NCBI GenBank assembly: GCA_016186205.1
Contig: JACPMA010000012.1
Span: 1-49,882 of the forward strand
DNA: 49,882 nucleotides
From: Candidatus Peregrinibacteria bacterium
GTDB lineage: Bacteria; Patescibacteriota; Gracilibacteria; UBA1369; UM-FILTER-53-11
Direction: 5' to 3'
Part shown: positions 8,303-15,428 of the stretch, one piece after another
How the letters are laid out: each line of letters opens with the position of its first letter
Numbering within the stretch: the first letter of the stretch is position 1
Position numbers and translations under genes: made by a program
Notes under the pieces: model-generated
The model's database searches: none
What the model was told of the DNA's origin: nothing
Seen by the model: the letters and a program-made list of their open reading frames with translations, nothing else

Positions 8303-9967
8303 TCAATTGAACACGACATAATCCGACGCATTGCGTGTTGTTTTGGTTACATTGTCATAGATGGTTTGACTGATAAAACCCTTCGCGAGTAAGAAATCGA
8401 GCTTCTTTTGATATTTCGGACTATATTTTTTGCTCTTCTTATTTAGAAGTGAAGAAAACGTCGCTCCTTTGCGGTACATATCAATGGTAAATCCTACCCA
8501 TTCGGCGAGATCTTCATCCGGCATGGTTGAACCATAGGCGCTTAAAAAACCGTCTTCTAAAACAAAATCGGTTGGGGTTGAACATTCGCCGACATAGGCT
8601 TGGATTCCTGAAATATCAGCCCACTCTTTTCGCTTCGGATTCCCTCGCGGACCTCCGTACCCCAAATTGTGAGCATAGATATGCCCATGGCCGGCCTCGT
8701 GGAAAAATGTTTTAGAACTAGCCTCAATCTTCTCCGCGGTATCAAAAAAAGATTTTTTGAGATACATTGCGCCGCCTGCCATAAAGTTTGCGAACACATT
8801 CTTAGAGTAAACCAACTCATATTGAGCATCCTCAACAACCACGATGTGTTTAATCTCAGTTTGGTATGTATCCGGTAGCACGTTGATAAATTCTTTTATT
8901 TTCTCGCGAGTCTCTTCATCCGAAAAATTATGCAACTGAATCCCTTTATATTCTTCTTGGACATTTTTCTCTAGAAGTTCAATAAATTCGGGGCATTGAA
9001 TTTCTTCTGTCGTTGAAATAGACAAGGCCGATACCGGGATGCGCGAACTCGTTTTGATACGAAGACTATCGGTGACAAAAACATCATCTCCTACATAGAC
9101 CGCTTCCCCGCGTCCGAGGTACACATTCCGCGGTTCATTTTTGAAATCCCCAATCTTGGCATCGTTAATGAAAAAATTAGTTACCTGTCCGCGCCAAGTC
9201 AACGTAAGTTTATACCATGTATCCTTTTTAAAATTATAACCGGCAGTCAGAATACTCCGAATACAAGGGGAATATTCACGAGATACGATAAGTTGCCTTC
9301 GGTAAACTTCAATATCCCAATTATTCATGCCGTCCTCGGACCAGGCTGTAAAAAGACCATGTACCTCGGTATCAGTTTCCAGATCAATAGTCGGTTTTAC
9401 CCAAAGTTCAACAGTGCCAATTTCCGCATCCACGAGCTGACCATCGCTGTTATCATACCTAGCAATATTGGCTCGAAGTTCACCCCCTTCGGCTGTTTTT
9501 CCATAAACATTCAAAAAACCATACCCCTCATTTCCTTCTACGTAGCGAATACTGCCTCTTGCAAGATCGGCTTTTGTGGATTGTTCATAATCATCATTAA
9601 GGAAAAAGGTCGGTTTTGTTCTCGCCGAAATATCATCACCATATATACAATGCCCATCAATTTGCGGACAGATTTTGAAGAGATAGATCGTATCGAACTT
9701 AAGGCCTTGGATTTTTTTCTTACTTACTTTTGCGCTGATCTTGATCGTTTTTATTACTTTTTGATCATCGTCACTGCGAACTTGAATCTTATAAAAATCA
9801 GCTCCGGCAAAAGGAGACCAATTTAAAATTACCGATGTACTCGTAACCTTCCAAAGAGAAAAATCGGAAACCTGCGTTGATGGCAAAACCGCTGATTGCA
9901 CAGAAACAACGGACACAAAGAAAAAACTTATTATCCACGCGAGAAAAACATAACGCTTCATAATCAT
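8303..9967 (-). CDS. Secreted FnIII / LamG-like / zincin metallopeptidase
   Basis: A 554-residue exported protein with a signal peptide (residues ~5-26), a fibronectin type III domain (~33-118), a LamG/concanavalin-like domain (~135-310, with VELWVKPTIDLETDT and WYKLTLTWRGQVTNFFIND), then a C-terminal zinc-peptidase domain. The HExxH motif is FHEAGHGH at ~422-429 and the probable third zinc ligand is Glu in DEDLAEW at ~484-490, the HExxH...EDxAE pattern of Mx1-type zinc-binding metallopeptidases. The LamG and FnIII parts suggest binding to glycans or surface proteins. Substrate is unknown. It stands alone behind its own promoter. The assignment as peptidase rests on motifs rather than overall alignment. 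Confidence 0.78.
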   Translation of the reverse strand: MIMKRYVFLAWIISFFFVSVVSVQSAVLPSTQVSDFSLWKVTSTSVILNWSPFAGADFYKIQVRSDDDQKVIKTIKISAKVSKKKIQGLKFDTIYLFKICPQIDGHCIYGDDISARTKPTFFLNDDYEQSTKADLARGSIRYVEGNEGYGFLNVYGKTAEGGELRANIARYDNSDGQLVDAEIGTVELWVKPTIDLETDTEVHGLFTAWSEDGMNNWDIEVYRRQLIVSREYSPCIRSILTAGYNFKKDTWYKLTLTWRGQVTNFFINDAKIGDFKNEPRNVYLGRGEAVYVGDDVFVTDSLRIKTSSRIPVSALSISTTEEIQCPEFIELLEKNVQEEYKGIQLHNFSDEETREKIKEFINVLPDTYQTEIKHIVVVEDAQYELVYSKNVFANFMAGGAMYLKKSFFDTAEKIEASSKTFFHEAGHGHIYAHNLGYGGPRGNPKRKEWADISGIQAYVGECSTPTDFVLEDGFLSAYGSTMPDEDLAEWVGFTIDMYRKGATFSSLLNKKSKKYSPKYQKKLDFLLAKGFISQTIYDNVTKTTRNASDYVVFN

Positions 9968-9982
9968 AAAGGATCCAAAAAG

Positions 9983-9992
9983 ATTCTAACAC
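9983..9992 (-). promoter_or_regulatory. Extended -10 promoter for the secreted zincin gene
   Basis: The minus strand reads TGTTAGAAT just upstream of the gene, an extended -10 (TGnTAGAAT). The implied start leaves a leader of only about 9 nt before the ATG at 9967. No good -35 is seen. Confidence 0.4.
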
Positions 9993-10055
9993 ATACATAT
10001 TCCAATGGAAAACTAACCGGTTGCACTCGACGCTCTCCGATGACAGAATGACTAC

Positions 10056-10469
10056 ATGGATGTTCAGATTTTCACCGATGGAAGCTCCCTAGGGAATCCT
10101 GGCCCCGGGGGTTTTGGCGCTCTTATTAAAAAAGGAGGAAAAAAGTTTGTGGTAAAAGGCGGTGAACCGGATACAACTAATAATCGAATGGAAATGAGCG
10201 CTATTATTGCCGCGCTCTATTGGCTGCACAAAAAATTCCCGGAAATCAAAACTTGCGCGGTTTTTTCAGATTCGCAACTTATTATCTCAACCTTAAACCA
10301 CGGATGGAAACGGAAGAAAAATCTGGATTTATGGAAAAAACTTGATGCGCTCGTGGAAAAATTCGATGAAATTTCCTGGCATTGGGTGCGCGGCCACGCC
10401 GGGCATCCCGAAAATACCAAAGCTGATAAAATCGCCTGGGGAGAAGCTAAAAAACACCAAATAGGCTGA
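10056..10469 (+). CDS. rnhA: Ribonuclease HI
   Basis: Cleaves RNA in RNA-DNA hybrids, removing primers and R-loops. The 137-residue protein has the four catalytic acids in order: Asp in FTDGSSLGNPG, Glu in NNRMEMSA, Asp in FSDSQLI and Asp in NTKADKIA, together with the catalytic-loop His region VRGHAGHPEN. The length is slightly below the ~155 of E. coli RNase HI. It converges on trxA, with only 37 bp between the stop codons. Confidence 0.95.
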   Translation: MDVQIFTDGSSLGNPGPGGFGALIKKGGKKFVVKGGEPDTTNNRMEMSAIIAALYWLHKKFPEIKTCAVFSDSQLIISTLNHGWKRKKNLDLWKKLDALVEKFDEISWHWVRGHAGHPENTKADKIAWGEAKKHQIG

Positions 10470-10506
10470 GCCGCAGCGAGGCTAAATAAATAGTGCATCT
10501 CCACTC

Positions 10507-10827
10507 TTATTTCACTCCGAAAGCTTCACTTAATTTCGCAATAAGTGCGTCTTTTGACTGAAAACCGACAAGGCGATCAACTTCTTTTCCATCTTTAAAA
10601 AATATGAGCGTAGGCACGCCCTGAATCCCGAAAGAACCGGGCGTTTCCGGACTTTCATCAACATCTAGCTTGCCCATTTTTACCTTTCCTTCCATTTGTT
10701 TGGCGACTTCTTCAAAAATAGGAGCCATCATTTTGCATGGACCGCACCACGAAGCCGTAAAATCAACCAAGGATGCGCCTTTTGCGGTTTCGGTTTTGAA
10801 ATTTTGATCTGTAAAATGAAACGCCAT
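10507..10827 (-). CDS. trxA: Thioredoxin
   Basis: Cytosolic dithiol reductant. The 106-residue protein has the active site WCGPCKMMAP at ~28-37, the buried Asp-containing strand ASLVDFTAS, and the cis-Pro region GVPTLIFFKDG, all canonical. There is no signal peptide. It is monocistronic between convergent rnhA and the divergent amidase-SpoIID gene. The window also carries several extracytoplasmic thioredoxin-fold proteins, but this one should serve the cytoplasm. Confidence 0.97.
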   Translation of the reverse strand: MAFHFTDQNFKTETAKGASLVDFTASWCGPCKMMAPIFEEVAKQMEGKVKMGKLDVDESPETPGSFGIQGVPTLIFFKDGKEVDRLVGFQSKDALIAKLSEAFGVK

Positions 10828-10905
10828 AACAAGGCAAGTATAAATGAGAAAGTAAAAAGTGCAAAGTCACAGTTTTAAGTTAAATTCGTATTACAATATG
10901 AATGT

Positions 10906-12867
10906 ATGAAACGTAAAAATTTTATTTTGCTCTTTACAGCTGCTTGGATTTTTTTATCCATCGAAACGGTAGAAGCAAAGAAAATTCACATCATCACTCG
11001 GCAAGAATGGGGAGCGAACGAAGAATTTACGCTGGAAAAAAACGAACCGCCTTCGACCGAAACTCCAAATAATGAACAAAACGGGGAAGATCACGGACCG
11101 GATGCTCAAAATGAAGCGAACGAAGCGGATCCTGAAATCGAGCGCATTGTAGAACAAGATGAAAACGGCCGAAAGTTCGTCTGGCCGCTGCAATACGCTA
11201 AGGAAATCAAATTCATCGTCATGCACTACACGGCGCTCAAGGATTATCCGGATGATCCGCTTACGGAAATCCGCAATATTTATCATTCCCATGCGGTTGG
11301 AAAAGGCTGGGGCGACATCGGCTATCATTATTTGATCGATCGAAAAGGAAACATTTATGAAGGCCGCAAAGGCGGAGATTTTGTGGTCGGCGGGCATGCG
11401 AAACCGCTCAATAAAATTTCCATCGGAATTGCTCTCATGGGAAATTATGAAGATGAAGAGCTGCCGGCGCCGATGCTAAAATCCACCATCGAACTTTTGG
11501 ACGAAATTTCGAAAAAATACAGCATTGATCCGCTCGGCCAAACCGAATATAAAGGAAAAATCTATCCGAACATTCAAGGACACAAAGACAACACGCCAAA
11601 ATTGGATCCCGGCAGGTATTTTTATGAAAAATTCCAAAAAATCCGCCAGCTCGTCGCCTATCGCCGGGCGAAAAAGAAAAAAGCAAAACCGGCAAAGTAT
11701 AATTTTTCGCCAATGGGGCTATCAACGCTCATAACGCTCCCGCAGGAAAAAGAAACTAAAATCTCCATCCGCGTGAAAAACAAAGGCGAGGTGATTTGGG
11801 ACAAAAATACGTATCTTGAAAATACTACGGAAAACGGGCTCCCTCGAATTTTTGCGCGAATAAAGTCGGAAAAAGTTGAACCGGGCGCGCTTGGAACATT
11901 TGAAGCGATAATTCCGCCAAAGTATGCGTCTGGAATGCTAATGCCGTACGTGAGCCTTGTAGTTAACGGCAGCATCCGTCCGCAGAAATCATTCCCGATT
12001 GCCATGATGGTGGAGGCGAGCGAAAAACCATTGCGCGTAGCCATTAACTTTACGAAAAAGAAACCGAAAATCATGAGCGCTACCGGAATGAAACTTTTAA
12101 GCGGCCAGCGCGTAGTTGCCCAGTTTCGTCCTGGCGAAATTGTGACTGTTGCATTGCTCAAAAGCGGAAAATATCGCGTACGCGTGGAAAAGAAAAAAAT
12201 CACACTTGACGCGCCGCCGCGATTTAAAGCCAATGGAGGCGGGACCTTAACGGTGGTGAATTTGGAAAAACGTCCTGCGTGGAATCCCGCGTTGAATGAT
12301 AATGTTTTCCGGGGCGTTTTGGAGATTACGCGCGTGGATGATGCGCTTACCGTTATAAATGAATTGCCGCTCGAAGATTATTTGAAAGGCATCGCTGAAA
12401 TTTCAAACGGTGATCCGCCGGAAAAAATTAAAACGATTATTATTTTGGCGCGGAGCTATGCGCGATATTATCGCGATAAAGCGCGGAAATTTCCTGGAAA
12501 ACCCTATGATCTAGATGATGATCCGGATCGCACGCAGAAATATTTGGGATATGGACTTGAATTGCGGTCGCCGAATATCGCAAAGGCCGTGAGAGAAACG
12601 GAAGGAAAAATTGTTACATACGAGGGAAAGCCGGTTATCACGCCATATTTCAGCCAAAGCGATGGTCGAACGAGGAGCGCCGAGGAGGTTTGGGGATGGA
12701 AAGATCGCCCTTATTTAAAGAGCGTTCCGGATTCATTTTGCGGAACAACGGAGCTGAAAGGCCATGGAGTCGGCGTTTCCGGCTGCGGCGCAACAGAACT
12801 CGCCAAGCAAGGCAAAACTGCGGAAGAAATAATAAAATACTATTACGCTGGAGTGAAAATTGAATAG
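10906..12867 (+). CDS. Secreted N-acetylmuramoyl-L-alanine amidase / SpoIID lytic transglycosylase fusion
   Basis: A 653-residue cell-wall enzyme with a signal peptide (residues ~1-24). An Amidase_2/PGRP domain (~95-250) shows the zinc ligands His107 (VMHYTA), His226 (GHKDNT) and Asp234 (LDPG), the AmpD-type set. A middle beta-rich region (~265-465) contains RVAINFTKKK and possible SH3-like units. The C-terminal ~165 residues are a SpoIID/LytB domain (LPLEDYLKGIAEI, ARSYARYY, YFSQSDGRTRSAEEVW, GHGVGVSGCGA), with the presumed catalytic Glu in AEI. The amidase would strip stem peptides and the SpoIID domain would cleave the denuded glycan. TACAAT at 10892-10897 lies 8 nt before the ATG, so the mRNA may be nearly leaderless. 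Confidence 0.9.
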   Translation: MKRKNFILLFTAAWIFLSIETVEAKKIHIITRQEWGANEEFTLEKNEPPSTETPNNEQNGEDHGPDAQNEANEADPEIERIVEQDENGRKFVWPLQYAKEIKFIVMHYTALKDYPDDPLTEIRNIYHSHAVGKGWGDIGYHYLIDRKGNIYEGRKGGDFVVGGHAKPLNKISIGIALMGNYEDEELPAPMLKSTIELLDEISKKYSIDPLGQTEYKGKIYPNIQGHKDNTPKLDPGRYFYEKFQKIRQLVAYRRAKKKKAKPAKYNFSPMGLSTLITLPQEKETKISIRVKNKGEVIWDKNTYLENTTENGLPRIFARIKSEKVEPGALGTFEAIIPPKYASGMLMPYVSLVVNGSIRPQKSFPIAMMVEASEKPLRVAINFTKKKPKIMSATGMKLLSGQRVVAQFRPGEIVTVALLKSGKYRVRVEKKKITLDAPPRFKANGGGTLTVVNLEKRPAWNPALNDNVFRGVLEITRVDDALTVINELPLEDYLKGIAEISNGDPPEKIKTIIILARSYARYYRDKARKFPGKPYDLDDDPDRTQKYLGYGLELRSPNIAKAVRETEGKIVTYEGKPVITPYFSQSDGRTRSAEEVWGWKDRPYLKSVPDSFCGTTELKGHGVGVSGCGATELAKQGKTAEEIIKYYYAGVKIE

Positions 12868-13302
12868 CAGAGCTGATATTTTGCCGCTCTTCTTCGGAAC
12901 CGCTTCGGCCTTCACCTGCATAATTCCCATCTTTTTTCTCGAGGCCTCGCTGCGCTCTCGCCGCGCGATCAGCCGTAACTCCTTACATGCTGCGCGCGGC
13001 TCGAGAGCTTCCTTAGAAGAGCTTTCAAAACATCAGCCCTGCGAAGCTTTTGGCTGCCGCGGTTGCCTAAGGAAAACTTCGCGAGGCCGGTTGCAGAAAG
13101 TGTCAGTAGCGGTTGGCAACCGGCCGAGCGAGAGGTGAGGCAAAGCGCTGCTTGCCAGTGCTTGAGGAAGATGCCGTTGGGAATATTGTATTTCGAAGCC
13201 GAGCCGTTTCGACGAAGGCAATCCGGCAGCCAAAAGCACGCGCGGTCTCAAGTAGCGCACAGCGCGGTAGACCGCGCGCGGAAAAAATGATAGAATAGAA
13301 AG
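12868..13302. repeat. GC-rich intergenic block of nested inverted repeats
   Basis: No conserved gene is visible; the open frames here look like by-products of the palindromes. Perfect inverted repeats include 13046-13059 with 13224-13237 (14 bp), 13085-13094 with 13116-13125 (GGCCGGTTGC), 13239-13248 with 13269-13278 (CGCGCGGTCT) and 13009-13016 with 13067-13074. A near-perfect one is 12954-12967 with 12993-13008 (2-nt bulge). Two of the pairs interlock, so they cannot all form in a simple nested fold. The block could be a structured RNA or clustered degenerate palindromic repeats; no match to RNase P RNA, tmRNA or SRP RNA was recognised. Confidence 0.7.
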
Positions 13303-13581
13303 ATGACATTGAAGCTTATTCCCGTTGAGCATTCCGGCACAAACATCGGAAATCACAATGGGAGAAAACAAAAATCTTTTAATCCTGCGGATCGGATGCG
13401 CAAAAATTCAAAGGGCGATAGCGGCGGCCTAAAGAATATTTGCTTGCGCCTCGTACGCTTTATTAATCGCGGGAGTAAATTTACCTACGAACAAATCGAT
13501 GAACTCATAATGGCGCTCCAAAGGAGCATTTTGAGTTTGCAAAAGAAAAAACAAGAAATTATGAGGAGGAAAAAGGGTTAA
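13303..13581 (+). CDS. Small basic hypothetical protein
   Basis: A 92-residue, highly basic frame with no recognised family. The C-terminal third (FTYEQIDELIMALQRSILSLQKKK) is predicted to be a helix with coiled-coil character. An AGAAAG purine stretch precedes the ATG. It sits in the gap between the repeat block and tsaB, and its N-terminal half looks low-complexity, so it may be spurious or start later. Confidence 0.4.
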   Translation: MTLKLIPVEHSGTNIGNHNGRKQKSFNPADRMRKNSKGDSGGLKNICLRLVRFINRGSKFTYEQIDELIMALQRSILSLQKKKQEIMRRKKG

Positions 13582-13636
13582 GCAGGCAGGGGCCGAGGGT
13601 AGAGGGTTCTCGGTTTTTTAGGTATGCTTGTTTCGT

Positions 13637-14038
13637 ATGCTTACGCTTGCCATTGATACTTCTTCCACAAAAGAATATGTTGCGGTTTTTTCAGGAAATA
13701 AGCGGCTCGGCCTGATCGCGGAATTTTCGTGGAATGGAAATTACGATGAAACGAAAAAACTTCTGCCGGCTATAAAAAAAGTTCTAAAAAAAGCACGCAT
13801 CGGTTTTGAAGATATAGATCGACTCATCGTTGCATGCGGCCCTGGAGCTTTCACCGGTTTGCGCATCGGCGTCACCGTGGCAAATACGCTCGCTTTTGCA
13901 TTAAAAAAACCGCTATTCACGATCGATAAGATTGAACATAATATGCTATTATTGAAGCCTTCACGGCTTAAAAAAGAATTCCCCGCCGTACCGAAATATT
14001 CAAAACCGCCGAATATCACGAAACCCACGGGGAAATAA
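13637..14038 (+). CDS. tsaB: TsaB-like protein, N-terminal half only
   Basis: TsaB is the non-catalytic partner of TsaD in making t6A37 on ANN-decoding tRNAs. The N-terminal ASKHA fold is clear: LTLAIDTSSTKEYVAV and the family signature ACGPGAFTGLRIGVTVANTLA. The protein stops at 133 residues, whereas TsaB is usually ~220-230, so the second lobe is missing; the last ~25 residues are Lys/Pro-rich. The frame begins at a TTG (13628), but ATG 13637 gives the canonical MLTLAIDTS start. The gene is closely followed by a small membrane-protein gene. Confidence 0.8.
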   Translation: MLTLAIDTSSTKEYVAVFSGNKRLGLIAEFSWNGNYDETKKLLPAIKKVLKKARIGFEDIDRLIVACGPGAFTGLRIGVTVANTLAFALKKPLFTIDKIEHNMLLLKPSRLKKEFPAVPKYSKPPNITKPTGK

Positions 14039-14045
14039 CGAATCT

Positions 14046-14264
14046 ATGCATCCTATCCCCAACATCCTTAGAATCACTGCTGGCCTTGCGCTACTCATGA
14101 TCGGCATCATCGGCCTGCTGTTGCCGGTGCTTCAAGGCTGGCTTTTTATTTTTATTGCAATACCGCTCATTAGTCCGGAACACGGAAAGAAAATGGTGGC
14201 AAAGCTCAAAGAATGGATAAATAAATATGTTATCCGTCGTCGCAACCCCGATCGGCAACCTTGA
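14046..14264 (+). CDS. Small PGPGW-like two-helix membrane protein
   Basis: The 72-residue product has two hydrophobic segments (ITAGLALLMIGIIGLLLPV and GWLFIFIAIPLI) joined by LPVLQGW, resembling the turn in the PGPGW membrane family, and a basic C-terminal tail. It starts 7 bp after tsaB and its end overlaps the rsmI start by 38 bp, so it is part of the same transcription unit. Function unknown. Confidence 0.65.
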   Translation: MHPIPNILRITAGLALLMIGIIGLLLPVLQGWLFIFIAIPLISPEHGKKMVAKLKEWINKYVIRRRNPDRQP

Positions 14265-14895
14265 AGACATCACGCTTCGCGCGATTCGAATGCTTAAAGA
14301 AGCGGATTTTGTCGTAGCGGAAGATACGCGGCATTCTGGAATTTTGCTTCAAAAATATGAAATCAAAACTCCGCAGCTTTCATTCCACAGCCACAGTCCG
14401 GAAGCGCAACTACAAAAACTCGTACAACTGCTAAAAGAAGGAAAAAATCTCGCGCTTATTTCCGACGCAGGCACTCCCGGGATTTCTGATCCGGGATATT
14501 TGCTTATAAAAAACGCCATTGAAAATAATATTCTTATCACCGCTATTCCTGGTCCAAGCGCAGTCATAACTGCGGTAGTAGCTTCCGGCCTCCCATGCCA
14601 CCGATTCCTTTATCTTGGCTATTTGCCGCTCAAAAAAGGCCGAAAAAAACTTATTGCATCGCTCAAAGAAAATCCTTACACTGTTGTTTTTTACGAAGCT
14701 CCGCACCGAATCATCCGCACGCTGGAAGAAATTCTGGCAATTCTTGGGGATTGTGAAATTGCCGTGTGCCGTGAGCTCACAAAAATTTTTGAGGAGATAT
14801 TTCGAGGACGAATCACTGAAGCTCTCGCGCATTTCAAATCCAAAAAATCTCGCGGCGAATTCACAATTGTGCTCGGTGCTATAATGAATCAGTGA
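14227..14895 (+). CDS. rsmI: 16S rRNA (cytidine-1402-2'-O)-methyltransferase RsmI
   Basis: A tetrapyrrole-methylase-fold enzyme that 2'-O-methylates C1402 in the decoding centre of 16S rRNA using SAM. The 222-residue protein shows VATPIGNLEDITLRA, AEDTRHSG, LISDAGTPGISDPGY and IPGPSAVITAV, all diagnostic. It lacks the extra C-terminal region of longer homologues (~280 residues), so this is a minimal form. The stop TGA overlaps the GTG start of the prepilin gene by 4 bp (GTGA). Confidence 0.95.
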   Translation: MLSVVATPIGNLEDITLRAIRMLKEADFVVAEDTRHSGILLQKYEIKTPQLSFHSHSPEAQLQKLVQLLKEGKNLALISDAGTPGISDPGYLLIKNAIENNILITAIPGPSAVITAVVASGLPCHRFLYLGYLPLKKGRKKLIASLKENPYTVVFYEAPHRIIRTLEEILAILGDCEIAVCRELTKIFEEIFRGRITEALAHFKSKKSRGEFTIVLGAIMNQ

Positions 14896-15428
14896 AAAAA
14901 GGTTTTACCATTGTAGAACTTATCATCGTCATCGCCATCCTCATTATTATGGCTGGCGCAGCGCTAGGCGGAGTAGGCGGAATCATTCGCGGTCTGCGAT
15001 TTTCCAATACTTTTAATAAAATGATTCTTATGATTCAGCAGGCTCGTTCGCTCGCAGTGACGGGGAAAAATTCTGATATGAAAGCCTATGAAGTGCAGTT
15101 TAGTTTTGCTCCAGTCGAAGCTATATTGCGTGGCATTAAGCAAGATGACAGTGTACAAACAATAGAAACCTTCGTACTGAACTCCTCCTCCACAAATCTT
15201 TCTTTTTCAAATCCGCTGAATTGCAACCCTGCAACAACAATCCGCTTTCTAAGCGGAAAAGCTGAAACACAACTTGTTTGTGAAGGAATTGCCGAGCAGA
15301 ACGTTGCACTCCTCACCGTCGGACTTCAAGAAACTGCATTAAATACTGCTCCGGGTGCTGTCCCTGCAATTGTGCGACAAAAATCCTTTACCGTCCACCG
15401 TGCTGCAGGGATTCCGCAGATTAATTGA
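14892..15428 (+). CDS. Type IV pilin-like (prepilin) protein
   Basis: A 178-residue protein with a short type IV prepilin leader: MKKG followed by FTIVELIIVIAILIIMAG, i.e. cleavage after Gly4, Phe at +1 and Glu at +5, then a long N-terminal helix. The C-terminal domain is beta-rich with two Cys and Ser/Thr/Asn-rich stretches. GspH/FimT-like minor pseudopilins have this size. The GTG start overlaps rsmI, and the 3' end overlaps convergent leuS by 8 bp. No other pilus gene is in the window. Confidence 0.85.
   Translation: MKKGFTIVELIIVIAILIIMAGAALGGVGGIIRGLRFSNTFNKMILMIQQARSLAVTGKNSDMKAYEVQFSFAPVEAILRGIKQDDSVQTIETFVLNSSSTNLSFSNPLNCNPATTIRFLSGKAETQLVCEGIAEQNVALLTVGLQETALNTAPGAVPAIVRQKSFTVHRAAGIPQIN

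Noticed and set aside
12860-13371. Several open frames on both strands in the GC-rich block
   Set aside because: They arise because palindromic GC-rich DNA has few stop codons; Arg/Ala/Ser-rich translations match no family.
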